From Phycicoccus sp. (lineage in GTDB: Bacteria; Actinomycetota; Actinomycetes; Actinomycetales; Dermatophilaceae): a DNA stretch of 64,000 nucleotides. The notes beneath the pieces were generated by a model. It made no database searches and was not told where the DNA came from. It was given only the letters and a program-made list of their open reading frames with translations. This document shows positions 1 to 11,413 of this stretch, one piece after another. The stretch spans positions 1 through 64,000 of the forward strand of contig JABBOX010000197.1 of assembly GCA_012927555.1 (NCBI GenBank), given 5' to 3'. Numbering within the stretch: position 1 is the first letter of the stretch; every line of letters begins with the position of its first letter. The position numbers were made by a program, and so were the translations under genes.

Positions 1-159
1 CCGGGCCACCCCGGCCCGCCCGCTCCTGGACGGCCGCGGGGCCGGGACCGGCATTCGCGAGCGGGGGGTCGCGCGGCAGCGGACGCCCCCGCGCCACCAC
101 GCGCTGAAGCTCAGTCGCGACCTCGGTTGGCACCGGCGACCTCGGGGTAGGCGGCACGG

Positions 160-1005
160 TCACTCGCGAAGGCGGGCGAGCAGACGCAGGAACTCGAGGT
201 ACAGCCAGACCAGCGTGACGATGAACCCGTGAGCCAACAGCCAGGAGTACTTCTCGGGAAGCTCGGCTTTGATCGCACGATCGACCGAGTCGAAGTCGAT
301 TGCCAGCGAGTAGGACGCCAGGCCGACACCGAGCACGGAGATGGCAATGCCCATCGGCCCCTTGCCACCGATGCCAAAGCCGCTGCCGTAGCCCATGAAG
401 GCTACGACCACGTTCACGAGGCCGAAGAGAAGGTAGCCCATGATCGCCATCCCGAAGATGCGGCGGGACTTGTTGGTCACCTTGATCAGTCCGGACTTGT
501 AGCCCAGCAGCATGCCGGCGAAGGTACACACCGTCGCGACCACTGCAGTGGTGACGAGGCCTTCGTACGCGGTGTTAAATACCTGGCTGATCGCCCCGAC
601 CAGAACGCCTTCCAGCACTGCGTAGAGCACGATCAGCGGGACGCTGATGGTCTTCTTGAAGGCGATGGCCAGGCCGACCCCCAGCCCGCCGAACATGCCG
701 GCGAGCATCATCGGCTTGCTCAGCTCGGTGTGGTCGGCCACATAGAACCACGAGGCCGCGGCGACCAGGACCACGATGCTGAAGAGCCCGAGGGTCTTCA
801 TGACCACGTCATCCAGGGTCACCCGCCGCATCTGCACCGGGCCCGCGGACGGCTGGTTGTAGCGATCCTGGAGCTGCTGCGAGTTCAGGCTGTCCTGGAC
901 GCCGGCTCCCCCGCTCATCCCCCGGGTCGAGGGCTGGCGGTCGAAACCGGCGTAGTCGCCCTTGGAGATCTGCCTGTCGAGCCGATCAAAGACCGGGTTT
1001 GCCAT
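160..1005 (-). CDS. Bax inhibitor-1/YccA family membrane protein
   Basis: Multi-TM protein with BI-1/YccA-like N-terminus MANPVFDRLDRQ; internal start at 1005 preceded by GGAGGA-type SD. Confidence 0.85.
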   Translation of the reverse strand: MANPVFDRLDRQISKGDYAGFDRQPSTRGMSGGAGVQDSLNSQQLQDRYNQPSAGPVQMRRVTLDDVVMKTLGLFSIVVLVAAASWFYVADHTELSKPMMLAGMFGGLGVGLAIAFKKTISVPLIVLYAVLEGVLVGAISQVFNTAYEGLVTTAVVATVCTFAGMLLGYKSGLIKVTNKSRRIFGMAIMGYLLFGLVNVVVAFMGYGSGFGIGGKGPMGIAISVLGVGLASYSLAIDFDSVDRAIKAELPEKYSWLLAHGFIVTLVWLYLEFLRLLARLRE

Positions 1006-1100
1006 CGTCTTCCTCCACAACGTCTCGCCGCCCCATGGGCGACCTTGTCATCAGAATAAAGGTTGAGAGGCGCCGGAAGTTCCCGCACGGCAGCCGACCA

Positions 1101-1176
1101 TGGTGTCCCCGACGGGTCTCGAACCCGCACTGGAGCGATTTTAAGTCGCCTGCCTCTGCCGTTGGGCTACGGGGAC
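1101..1176 (-). tRNA. tRNA with UAA anticodon (Leu by anticodon), class I fold with short variable loop
   Basis: Reverse complement GTCCCCG...CGGGGAC-A-CCA; anticodon stem GGCGA/TCGCT, loop CTTAAAA; T-arm GCGGG TTCGAGA CCCGT; CCA encoded; 76 nt total. Confidence 0.85.
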
Positions 1177-1274
1177 AGGCGCCAGATTACAGACACATGC
1201 GACGGGAATGTATGCCGTTGGGTCCGGTCAGGCGGTTGGGATCAACGCAGCGTCACAACAATTCGTCGTCGATG

Positions 1275-1799
1275 TCACAACACGTCGCCGTCGATCGGCG
1301 AGAAGTGGACATCGACGCCCAGCTCATCGGCCGCGCTCTCCAGATCTGCGCCAAGCCCAGCCGCGGAAGCCTCACTGGGCAGCTGCAGCTTTGCCGTCAG
1401 GACATAGAGCCCTGCGCCCAGGCGGGTGCCCAGGTCGACGATGTTGGCGCCGTGGCGTGCCACGACGCGGGTGATCTCGGCCACGATCCCCGAACGGTCC
1501 GCACCATGCACTCGCAGCGTGTAGATCGGGCCGACAGCCGCAGGGAGCGCCGACTCACCGAGCACCCGGGCGTTGACGACCATCGAGCCGTCCGCGACCA
1601 GGGCATGCAGGGCGGCCTCGACAGCGTCCGCACCGGCACCGGTGCGGACGAGCAGCACCATGGTGAAGTGACCGCGCAACACGGTCATCGTCGAGTCCTC
1701 GAGGTTGCCATGCAGTCCGGCAAGAGCCTCGGTCACGTCCGCGACGATGCCGGGCCGGTCGTCGCCGAGGACGGTCACGGCGATGATCTGGTCTTTCAT
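1275..1799 (-). CDS. ACT domain protein (GcvR-like amino-acid binding)
   Basis: Two ACT-like repeats (IAVTVLGDDRPGIVADVTEAL..., YTLRVHGADRSGIVAEITRVV). Confidence 0.8.
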   Translation of the reverse strand: MKDQIIAVTVLGDDRPGIVADVTEALAGLHGNLEDSTMTVLRGHFTMVLLVRTGAGADAVEAALHALVADGSMVVNARVLGESALPAAVGPIYTLRVHGADRSGIVAEITRVVARHGANIVDLGTRLGAGLYVLTAKLQLPSEASAAGLGADLESAADELGVDVHFSPIDGDVL

Positions 1800-1819
1800 G
1801 GCGTTGACGGTATCGCGAC

Positions 1820-2722
1820 TCAGAGCCGGGCCAGAACCTTGTCGAGCATGGCTTCAGTGAGCTTGCCGGTGAAGGTGTTCTGCTGGCTCACGTGATAGCT
1901 GCCGAGGAGTCGAATCGGTCTGCCACCGCTGGTGACCAGCGTCACCTCTGCGCCGTGGGTGAACCGCGGCTTCGGGCGGGGAACCTGCCACCCGAGTCGT
2001 CGGGCGCTGGCGAGGGTGGCGTCCCAGCCGAAGGCTCCCAGCGCCAGCATCGAGCGCAGCCCGGGAGCCGTCAGAGCCAGGTCCCGGTCCAGCCAGTGCC
2101 CGCACGTGTCCCGTTCGGTCGGCGTCGGTTTGTTCGCCGGCGGCGCGCAACGCACCGCTGCAACGATGCGAGCGCCGGTGAGCGTCTGACCGTCGCCGCT
2201 GTGACTGCTGGTCGACTGGCTGGCGAATCCGGCGCGGTGGAGCGCGGCATAGATCCAGTCGCCGCTGCGGTCGCCGGTGAACATCCGGCCGGTGCGGTTG
2301 GTGCCGTTGGCGGCCGGCGCCAGTCCGATGACGAGGACCGCGGGCTCGGGGTCACCAAAGCCCGGCCCCGGTCGACCCCAATACGGCTGGTCGACAAAGG
2401 ACGCCCGTTTGCCTTCAGTGGCAACGGTTTCGCGCCACTTCACGAGGCGAGGACAGGCACGGCATACGGACATGGCCGCATCAAGCTCTGCGAGGGACCG
2501 CGCCCTCCCTGCCAGCCGTTCCACCTGTTTGGCAGTCCGTGCAACCGGAGTCAGCGCTGTGGCTGGATCGCCGGGCCAGCCCGTGCCAGGGGGCGCCGGG
2601 GACTCGAAAAGCTGTCCGGTCACCGGATGCGCGAGCGCGGTCACGGACTCCGCGGTCACATCCACCTCGGGTACATCCCCCTCAGGCACGGCCACCTCAG
2701 CCGATCGACAGCGCGATGCCAT
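1820..2722 (-). CDS. Type-5 (UdgB-like) uracil-DNA glycosylase
   Basis: GLAPAANGTNRTGRMFTGDRSGDWIY motif and C-terminal SYHVSQQNTFTGKLT; exact start uncertain. Confidence 0.85.
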   Translation of the reverse strand: MASRCRSAEVAVPEGDVPEVDVTAESVTALAHPVTGQLFESPAPPGTGWPGDPATALTPVARTAKQVERLAGRARSLAELDAAMSVCRACPRLVKWRETVATEGKRASFVDQPYWGRPGPGFGDPEPAVLVIGLAPAANGTNRTGRMFTGDRSGDWIYAALHRAGFASQSTSSHSGDGQTLTGARIVAAVRCAPPANKPTPTERDTCGHWLDRDLALTAPGLRSMLALGAFGWDATLASARRLGWQVPRPKPRFTHGAEVTLVTSGGRPIRLLGSYHVSQQNTFTGKLTEAMLDKVLARL

Positions 2723-3641
2723 CGAGGATGTCGTGCTCCGAGGTCACGACCCTCGTGATACCGGCGTCCTGCTGCAGTCGCTGAACGATGGTGCGCCACA
2801 CAAGTGCACCTGCGCCGATCACGTCGACGCGACCCGGGTGCATGAACCCCAGGGCGGATCGCTGGGCGCGGGTCATCATCAGCAGCGAGGTACATGCGTC
2901 GATGATCTGGGCCGCAGGCAGCTGCGAAAGGTGGATCTTGTCGGGGTCGTAGGTCTTCAGGTCCAGCGCAAGAGCGGTCACGGACGTGACGGACCCGGCC
3001 AAGCCCACCAGTGCCGAGATGCCCCGGAAGTCGACGACTTCAGCAGCCCGGTCAATGGCTGCCTCGATGTCGGCCGTCGCGGACGCGATCTGCGAGGGCG
3101 TCGGCGGATCGCTGAGCACATGACGCTCGGTGAGCCGAACACACCCGACGTCGACCGACAGCGCCTGTTCCACCTCGTGGGTCCCGCGCACGAACTCCGT
3201 GGACCCACCGCCGATATCCACCACGAGATAGGGACCGGCAACCGCATCCGCCTGCAGGTCCCCGGTGGCACCCCTGAAGGAGAGGGAGGCCTCCTCGTGC
3301 CCGGTGATGACCTCAGGGACAGTTCCGAAAGCAGCAAAAGCCTCACGGACGCCGACCACGAACTCCTCGGCGTTGCTGGCATCCCGCGACGCCGAGGTTG
3401 CGACGAACCTCACCCTCTCGACGCCGTGGTGTGAACACTGTGCGGAATAGTCACGAGCCTGGGCCAAGGTGCGGGCCATGGCCTCTGGCGCGATGACGCC
3501 GGTCTTGTCGACGCCGTGGCCCAGTCGAACGATCTCCACCCGCCGCACCACGTCCGTCAGAGCCCCCGTGTCACGGTCCACGTCGGCGATCAGGAGCCGG
3601 ATCGAGTTGGTGCCGCAGTCGATCGCCCCGACGCGGGTCAT
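2697..3641 (-). CDS. ppx: Exopolyphosphatase, Ppx/GppA family
   Basis: MTRVGAIDCGTNSIRLLIADV, VVDIGGGSTEFV. Confidence 0.9.
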   Translation of the reverse strand: MTRVGAIDCGTNSIRLLIADVDRDTGALTDVVRRVEIVRLGHGVDKTGVIAPEAMARTLAQARDYSAQCSHHGVERVRFVATSASRDASNAEEFVVGVREAFAAFGTVPEVITGHEEASLSFRGATGDLQADAVAGPYLVVDIGGGSTEFVRGTHEVEQALSVDVGCVRLTERHVLSDPPTPSQIASATADIEAAIDRAAEVVDFRGISALVGLAGSVTSVTALALDLKTYDPDKIHLSQLPAAQIIDACTSLLMMTRAQRSALGFMHPGRVDVIGAGALVWRTIVQRLQQDAGITRVVTSEHDILDGIALSIG

Positions 3642-3671
3642 GAGTCACCGCCCGTCATGAGCCACCGCTCG

Positions 3672-4178
3672 TCATGCGTCACCGTGGGAGACGCAGGGAC
3701 CGGACGCCCACCATTCGCCCAGAGCCTCGAGCGCTTCATCCCCCAGAGGGTTCACGCCCGGACCGACCGCCAGCGAGTGGCCCACCAGCACATGCAGGCA
3801 CTTGACCCTGGTGGGCATTCCGCCAGCAGAGATGCCATCGATCTCGACGACATCGCCAAGCTCGCCACGGCGGCGCAGATAGTCCGCGTGGGCAGCGACG
3901 TAGGCCTTGGCCAGCTCGGGATCGCTGCCCAGCCGCTCGGTCATCTCGCGCATCATGCCGCTGGTCTCCAGCGTGCTGATGGCTCCGGTCAGACGCGGGC
4001 AGGTCGCGTAGTAGGTCGTGGGAAACGGCGTGCCGTCAGGCAGTCGGGGCAGGGTGCGCAGGACGTCAGGGCTGCCGCAAGGACACCGGTGCGCGACGGC
4101 AACCACCCCACGAGGCACACGACCCAGCTGCTCCTTCACCGCCGCCAGATCGGCTGCAGCGACGCCCGAGCCACTCAT
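3672..4178 (-). CDS. DUF501 domain-containing protein
   Basis: HRCPCGSPDVLRTLPRLPDGTPFPTTYYATCPRLTGAISTLE signature; located between ppx and divIC-like gene. Confidence 0.85.
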   Translation of the reverse strand: MSGSGVAAADLAAVKEQLGRVPRGVVAVAHRCPCGSPDVLRTLPRLPDGTPFPTTYYATCPRLTGAISTLETSGMMREMTERLGSDPELAKAYVAAHADYLRRRGELGDVVEIDGISAGGMPTRVKCLHVLVGHSLAVGPGVNPLGDEALEALGEWWASGPCVSHGDA

Positions 4179-4795
4179 CTGGCCGTCGGGGAAGGGGTCG
4201 ACGGCTTGCTCTGAGCCGGTGTCTTCGACGGCGCCTTGACCGCGACCTTTGCCGGCGCGTCAGCGATCACCATCGACTGCCACAGCTGGCCGTACCACGG
4301 ACCGTCGAAGGTGGCGACCGTCGCAGGTGCGGCGATCTTCAGGTCACCGCTGCCGGCCGGAGCGGCTTGAGGGTCAATGACCGTGTAGGACGTCTCTCCC
4401 ACGCGCACGAACTTGAGCCGCTCACGGGCCTGCTGCTCGACGAACACCGGGTCGTCCCACTGCCGTTGTTCCTGCTGCATCGCCGCGACCGTCTCACGCT
4501 GTTGGCCGAGGTGGTCGCGCAGCGCGTTGATCTCGCTCTGTTGGCTCAGAGTCGAGCGCAAGGTCGGGATGAGCGTCACCGCGAGCATCACGAAGATCGC
4601 CGAGAGGACGGCCGTGCGCCCGAAGGACCTCGACTTGTGCAGGTCTCCCGACGCGCGACGGCCACGAGCAGCCGCGGCCGGGCGGGCCGCCGGACGTGAC
4701 GCTGCCGGCCTCGCGGACGCGGCACTGCCGGCGCGCGACGCGGTAGTACGCCGAGGGGCTCTCGGCGCACTGACCGGTCGTCGCGGGGTCGCCAC
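4175..4795 (-). CDS. Septum formation initiator (FtsB/DivIC) family protein
   Basis: Basic N-terminus, one TM, coiled coil, RERLKFVRVGETSYTVIDP. Confidence 0.85.
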   Translation of the reverse strand: MATPRRPVSAPRAPRRTTASRAGSAASARPAASRPAARPAAAARGRRASGDLHKSRSFGRTAVLSAIFVMLAVTLIPTLRSTLSQQSEINALRDHLGQQRETVAAMQQEQRQWDDPVFVEQQARERLKFVRVGETSYTVIDPQAAPAGSGDLKIAAPATVATFDGPWYGQLWQSMVIADAPAKVAVKAPSKTPAQSKPSTPSPTAR

Positions 4796-4809
4796 TGGTT
4801 GGGGCCTGC

Positions 4810-6156
<1,347 letters not shown>

Positions 6157-6236
6157 TTACGGCCCGAGCCTATCCGCAGTTCCACCATGTGCCGATCACC
6201 GACCCGCAGCACAGAAACCGACCCCGCTGGGGTAGG

Positions 6237-7226
6237 TCAGAGCTGGCCGGCCACCGCGCGAACCGCTGCCCGCAGGGCGGACTCCGGGTCCTGACCGTGC
6301 TCACGCGCCTCCAGCACGAGCGCGAAGAGGCGCGAACCGAGGTCGTCGCCGGCCGCCGCGCCCTGGGCCAGGTCGAGCCGACCTGCCGCAGCCAGACGCG
6401 AGGCCACCTTGTCTGCGCGAGCGAGGGCGGGAAGGCCGTCCGGTATGCCGTCCATGGGCGAGCTCCGGTGCGGCTTCTCGTCCGCCTTGATCAGCTCCCA
6501 GTTGGCCGCCACGTCCTCGGAGGTCTCGGCGTCACCATCGGCGAACACGTGCGGGTGACGACGGACCAGCTTGTCCACGATGCCACCGGCCACGTCGTCG
6601 ATCCCGAACGGCACGTCAGGGTGCTCCTGCGCGATCCGCGCGTGGAAGAACACCTGCAACAGGACGTCGCCGAGCTCCTCTGCCATGTGCATGCGGTCCC
6701 CGGACTCAATGGCCTCGACCAGCTCGTGGGTCTCCTCGATGAGGTACGGCACGAGAGACTCGTGAGTCTGCTCCGCGTCCCAGGGGCAGCCATCTGCCGA
6801 ACGCAGACGGTCCATCACCGCGACCAGGTCGAGCAGGCGCGCGCCCGGCACGTCGTAGGAGCCGACAACGACCTCGACCTCTGGCGCGTCGGCACGTGCG
6901 GTGACTGCCGCGGCCAACGCATCGGTCAGACCGGGGTCGCCGTCGGCCGAACCGACCCAGACCACCTCACCGTCGATGGTTCGGTCGAGCAAGAGCTTGG
7001 TCAGCGCGACCGGGGACATCTCGCCAAGGTGCACGGCCGGAATACCCGACTCCTGTATGGCGATCAGCTGGGTCTCGTCCTCATCCCGGGTGAAGACGTG
7101 AACCGCGTTCGCCAACGCTGTCCACGCGTCACGGGTGAACAGGCCGGGGGCGATACGCGGGGTACTGAGCAGCAGGGTGAGCCGATGAGCCGTCACGTCT
7201 CCGTCGTTCATTTGGTCGGCGCTCAC
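6237..7226 (-). CDS. mazG: MazG family nucleoside triphosphate pyrophosphohydrolase
   Basis: MDRLRSADGCPWDAEQTHESLVPYLIEETHELVEAIE, EELGDVLLQVFFHA. Confidence 0.9.
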   Translation of the reverse strand: MSADQMNDGDVTAHRLTLLLSTPRIAPGLFTRDAWTALANAVHVFTRDEDETQLIAIQESGIPAVHLGEMSPVALTKLLLDRTIDGEVVWVGSADGDPGLTDALAAAVTARADAPEVEVVVGSYDVPGARLLDLVAVMDRLRSADGCPWDAEQTHESLVPYLIEETHELVEAIESGDRMHMAEELGDVLLQVFFHARIAQEHPDVPFGIDDVAGGIVDKLVRRHPHVFADGDAETSEDVAANWELIKADEKPHRSSPMDGIPDGLPALARADKVASRLAAAGRLDLAQGAAAGDDLGSRLFALVLEAREHGQDPESALRAAVRAVAGQL

Positions 7227-7753
7227 TTGGCCGGCGATGGCGCGGTCGGCTTGATCCAGTTCGGCGCTATGGGGGTCAGCGCAATCTGCGTGACGTCGAA
7301 GGCGCCGTACCGCGGGTTGACCGTGATCTTGACCTTGCCCAGCTGGTCCACGATCCGGGTCTTGCTGGCCTGGTCAAGCTTCTGGAGCGAGAGCTGCATC
7401 TCGACGAACGCGATCGTCGAGGGCGAGGGGTTGGCCACCTTGGCGACGACCGTGCGCGCCTCGGAGACGGAGACGGTCTTGCCGACGCGTTTCGCCTCGT
7501 CGAGGACGTACGGCGCCAGGATCAGGCTGAGCAGCGCGTCACTCACCTTGAGCTCCTGCCCACTCTGCGCGAGCGCGTTGAGCTCCAGCGGGACGGACTG
7601 TACGTCCGCGTCGCTGATGACGGTGTCCTGGTGGCGGACGACGGTGTCGTTCACGATCGCCGCGGCGCTGGGCTGCTGCGTTCCGCAACCGGACAGCGCC
7701 AGGCTCGCGCCGATCACGAGCGCCAGAGTCTTCGGGTGTTGTGAAAGCGTCAA
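7223..7753 (-). CDS. Lipoprotein with SurA N-terminal-like domain
   Basis: Lipobox LALSGC followed by AIVNDTVVRHQDTVISDADVQ; between mfd and mazG. Confidence 0.65.
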   Translation of the reverse strand: MTLSQHPKTLALVIGASLALSGCGTQQPSAAAIVNDTVVRHQDTVISDADVQSVPLELNALAQSGQELKVSDALLSLILAPYVLDEAKRVGKTVSVSEARTVVAKVANPSPSTIAFVEMQLSLQKLDQASKTRIVDQLGKVKITVNPRYGAFDVTQIALTPIAPNWIKPTAPSPAK

Positions 7754-7767
7754 GGCCGTTCCTCTCG

Positions 7768-10700
7768 TCAGTTCTGCTTCGTTGCCACACGCGCCGCGTC
7801 AGCCACGCTGTCCAGCAGGACGGCCTGGATCAGGTCGATCGCCCACCGAAGGACAGCAGTGTCCCGCAACGGCTGACCAGCCACCCTGGCCGTCATCGGC
7901 ACGGGCACCAAGATCGTATGGACAGACTCCTTGATCAGCGTGCCCGGGTAAAGCCGCTGGAGCCGAAGCTGCTGGCTCTCCGGCATGTGGATCGGCCCGA
8001 ACCGCACGTATTTTCCCTGGACGCTGATGTTGCCGACTGCGGCCTTGCGTGCCACGGTGCGCAGGCGGGCCACCTCGAGCAGGTTGCGCACCGGCTCGGG
8101 CGGAGCGCCGTAGCGATCCTGCAGCTCTGCCTCGATCTCGACCAGCCCTGCGGCGTCCTGGACCGTCGCGAGCTTCTTGTACGCCTCGAGCCGCAACCGC
8201 TCGCCCGGGATGTACTCGCGAGGCAGGTGCGCATCGACGGGCAGCTCGATCTTGATCTCCGTGGGCGTACTCTCGCCACCGTCATCTCGATAGTCCGCAA
8301 CCGCCTCGCCGACCAGCCGGATGTAGAGGTCGAACCCGACGCCGGCGATATGGCCGGACTGCTCACCGCCAAGAAGGTTGCCGGCACCCCTGATCTCGAG
8401 GTCCTTCATGGCCACCGCCATCCCGGCGCCGAGGTCGGTGTGGCTGGCGATGGTGGCGAGTCGGTCGTGCGCGGTCTCGGTGAGCGGCTTCTCCGGCGGG
8501 TAGAGGAAGTAGGAGTAGGCGCGCTCACGACCACGTCCCACCCGACCGCGCAGCTGGTGGAGCTGGCTGAGGCCGAGCACGTCGGCCCGTTCGACGATGA
8601 GGGTGTTGGCGTTGGAGATGTCCAGGCCCGTCTCGATGATCGTGGTGCAGACCAGGACGTCGAAGCGCTTCTCCCAGAAGTCGACGACCACCTGCTCGAG
8701 CCGGTGTTCGGCCATCTGGCCGTGGGCGGTGGCGATCCGCGCCTCGGGCACGAGCTCACGGATCCTGGCGGCGGCCTTCTCGATGGAGGACACCTTGTTG
8801 TGGATCAGGAACACCTGGCCCTCGCGCAGGAGCTCGCGCCGGATGGCGGCAATGATCTGCTTCTCGTCATAGGGGCCGACGAAGGTCAGGACGGGATGGC
8901 GTTCTTCGGGCGGCGTGGCGATCGTGGACATCTCGCGGATGCCGGTGACGGCCATCTCGAGGGTGCGTGGGATCGGCGTCGCCGACATCGCCAGGACGTC
9001 AACGGCCGTGCGCATCCGCTTGAGCTGTTCCTTGTGCTCGACACCGAAACGCTGCTCCTCGTCGACCACCACCAGCCCGAGGTCCTTGAAACGAATCTCG
9101 TCCGACAGCAACCGATGCGTGCCGATGACCAGGTCGACAGTGCCGTCGGCCAGCCCCTCCACGACCTTCTTGGCCTCGGCTGTGGACTGGAATCGCGACA
9201 GCGCCTTGACCACCACGGGGAACGGCGCGTAGCGCTCCGAGAACGTCTGGAAGTGCTGCTGCACGAGCAGGGTCGTCGGCACCAGGATCGCGGCCTGTTT
9301 GCCATCCTGGATGGCCTTGAACGCCGCGCGTACCGCGATCTCGGTCTTGCCATAGCCGACGTCGCCACAGATCAGCCGGTCCATGGGGACCTCGCGCTCC
9401 ATGTCGACCTTGACCTCGTCGATGCTGCTCAGCTGGTCAGGGGTCTCGACGTAGACGAAGGCGTCCTCCAGCTCGCGCTGCCACGGGGTGTCCGGCCCGA
9501 AGGCGTGACCCTTGGTGGCCATCCGGGCGCTGTAGAGACGGATCAGCTCACCGGCAATCTGCTTGACGTGCTTCTTGGCCCGGCCCTTGGTCTTGGCCCA
9601 GTCCGCGCCGCCCAGCTTGTTCAGGGTGGGGGCTTCGCCGCCGACATAGCGGGTGATCTGGTCGAGCTGGTCGGTCGGCACGAACAGGAGGTCGGCCGGT
9701 TGGCCCCTCTTGCTCGAGCCGTACTCCAGCAAGAGGTATTCGCGGGCTGCTCCGCCGACCGTGCGCTGCACCATCTCGGAGAACTTGCCGACGCCGTGCT
9801 GCTCGTGGACCACATAGTCACCCGGGCGAAGCTCGAGCGGATCGATCTGGTTGCGTCGCCGTGAGGGCAACCTGCGCATGTCCTTGGTGGAGGTGCCCTG
9901 GCTGCTGGCGCCGGTCAGGTCGGACTCGGTGACGACCACCAGCTTGGCGCCGGGTGCGACGAACCCGCGCACCAACGCCCCGGTGGTCACCTGGATGAGG
10001 CCGGCGGGAAGCTCCTCGAGCCTGACCGCACCGGTCGAGATGCGGTTGGGGATGTCGTGCTCGGAGAGCACCTCGCTGACCCGTTTGGCCAGCCCGAGGC
10101 CGTCGGTCACGACGACGGTGTGCCAGCCCTCGTCAGCCCAGCGACGCAGATCCGCGACCGCACGCTCGGTGTCCCCGCGATAGGCCTCGACATCGGTCGA
10201 CCCGATGGTCAGACGCTCAGCGGCGCTGTCAACCAGATCGACCAGCTCGTGGTCGCTGACGAAGCTGGTCAGCGACCACCACGGGCAACCCGTCTCGATC
10301 GCGTGCGCCCGGACATCGTCCAAGGTCCAGTACGACGCGCTGCCCAGGATCGCGTGCAGGTCGATGGGAACGGCGTTGCCCGCGGCCGCGTTGGACCAGC
10401 TCGCGTCGAGGAACTCATCGCGGGTGGCCACCAGGTCGTAGGCCCGCTTGCGCACCCGCTCGGGGTCGGTGAGGACCACGTGGGTGCCCTGTGGCAGCAC
10501 GTCGAGCAGGCTCTCCATGCCGTCGACCAGCGCTGGCGCAAGGGACTCCATGCCCTCGACGGCGATGCCCTCGGCCACCTTGCCCAGCATGTCGGCGACC
10601 CCTGGCAGCTGCTCGGCGAGGATCGCCGCCCGCTCACGCACCGTCTTGGTCAACAACACCTCGCGGCAGGGCGGGGCCCACAGTCCGTGCACGGCAACCT

Positions 10701-11394
10701 CGAGGCTGCGCTGGTCCGCGACCTTGAACCAGCGGATCTCCTCGACCGTGTCCCCCCAGAACTCGACCCTGACCGGGTGCTCCTCGGTGGGCGGGAAGAC
10801 GTCGAGAATGCCTCCGCGCACAGCAAACTCGCCTCGACGCTCGACCAGGTCGGTTCGGACATACGCGGCGGCGGCAAGGGCCTCGACAACGTCACCCATC
10901 GGCGTCTCGTCGCCGGCCTTGAGGGCGACGGGAACCAGCTCGCCGAGACCCTTGACCAGCGGCTGCAGCAGGGCGCGCACCGGCGCGACGACAACATCAA
11001 GGGGCCCGTATGCCGTGCCCGGCGCCTCAGGGTGGGTGAGCCGGCGCAACACGGCCAGCCGGCGGCCCACCGTGTCGCTACGCGGGCTGAGCCGCTCGTG
11101 CGGCAACGTCTCCCAGCTCGGGAAGTCGGCCACGACATCACTCGGCAGGAAGCAGCGAAGCGCAGCGACAAGGTCCTCGGCCTCGCGACCGGTGGCGGTC
11201 ACAGCAAGGATCGGGCGGCGGACGCTGCCGTCCTGAGCACCGGCGAGGGCTGCGATCAGCGGCGGACGAGCACCCGCGGATACGGCGATGTCCAGCGACG
11301 GTGGCGCCGCGTGGCCCGTGCCCATCGGCGCCGCGAGGATGCGCCGCACGATCGGGTCGGTGACAAGGACATCAAGCAACGGGGTGAGGCTCAT
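7768..11394 (-). CDS. mfd: Transcription-repair coupling factor
   Basis: CarD-like RNAP-interaction domain, helicase motifs ICGDVGYGKTEIAVRAAFKA, VVDEEQRFGVEHKEQLK; start chosen at internal MSLTPLLDVL. Confidence 0.97.
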   Translation of the reverse strand: MSLTPLLDVLVTDPIVRRILAAPMGTGHAAPPSLDIAVSAGARPPLIAALAGAQDGSVRRPILAVTATGREAEDLVAALRCFLPSDVVADFPSWETLPHERLSPRSDTVGRRLAVLRRLTHPEAPGTAYGPLDVVVAPVRALLQPLVKGLGELVPVALKAGDETPMGDVVEALAAAAYVRTDLVERRGEFAVRGGILDVFPPTEEHPVRVEFWGDTVEEIRWFKVADQRSLEVAVHGLWAPPCREVLLTKTVRERAAILAEQLPGVADMLGKVAEGIAVEGMESLAPALVDGMESLLDVLPQGTHVVLTDPERVRKRAYDLVATRDEFLDASWSNAAAGNAVPIDLHAILGSASYWTLDDVRAHAIETGCPWWSLTSFVSDHELVDLVDSAAERLTIGSTDVEAYRGDTERAVADLRRWADEGWHTVVVTDGLGLAKRVSEVLSEHDIPNRISTGAVRLEELPAGLIQVTTGALVRGFVAPGAKLVVVTESDLTGASSQGTSTKDMRRLPSRRRNQIDPLELRPGDYVVHEQHGVGKFSEMVQRTVGGAAREYLLLEYGSSKRGQPADLLFVPTDQLDQITRYVGGEAPTLNKLGGADWAKTKGRAKKHVKQIAGELIRLYSARMATKGHAFGPDTPWQRELEDAFVYVETPDQLSSIDEVKVDMEREVPMDRLICGDVGYGKTEIAVRAAFKAIQDGKQAAILVPTTLLVQQHFQTFSERYAPFPVVVKALSRFQSTAEAKKVVEGLADGTVDLVIGTHRLLSDEIRFKDLGLVVVDEEQRFGVEHKEQLKRMRTAVDVLAMSATPIPRTLEMAVTGIREMSTIATPPEERHPVLTFVGPYDEKQIIAAIRRELLREGQVFLIHNKVSSIEKAAARIRELVPEARIATAHGQMAEHRLEQVVVDFWEKRFDVLVCTTIIETGLDISNANTLIVERADVLGLSQLHQLRGRVGRGRERAYSYFLYPPEKPLTETAHDRLATIASHTDLGAGMAVAMKDLEIRGAGNLLGGEQSGHIAGVGFDLYIRLVGEAVADYRDDGGESTPTEIKIELPVDAHLPREYIPGERLRLEAYKKLATVQDAAGLVEIEAELQDRYGAPPEPVRNLLEVARLRTVARKAAVGNISVQGKYVRFGPIHMPESQQLRLQRLYPGTLIKESVHTILVPVPMTARVAGQPLRDTAVLRWAIDLIQAVLLDSVADAARVATKQN

Positions 11395-11413
11395 GGTGCG
11401 CAAAGCTCCTGGA

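Noticed and set aside
6189-7934. 581-aa plus-strand ORF opposite mazG and the SurA-like gene
   Set aside because: Antisense artefact of high GC3
7741-9864. 707-aa plus-strand ORF opposite mfd
   Set aside because: Antisense to a clear Mfd coding sequence; His/Asp/Val/Leu-rich composition typical of GC-rich antisense frames
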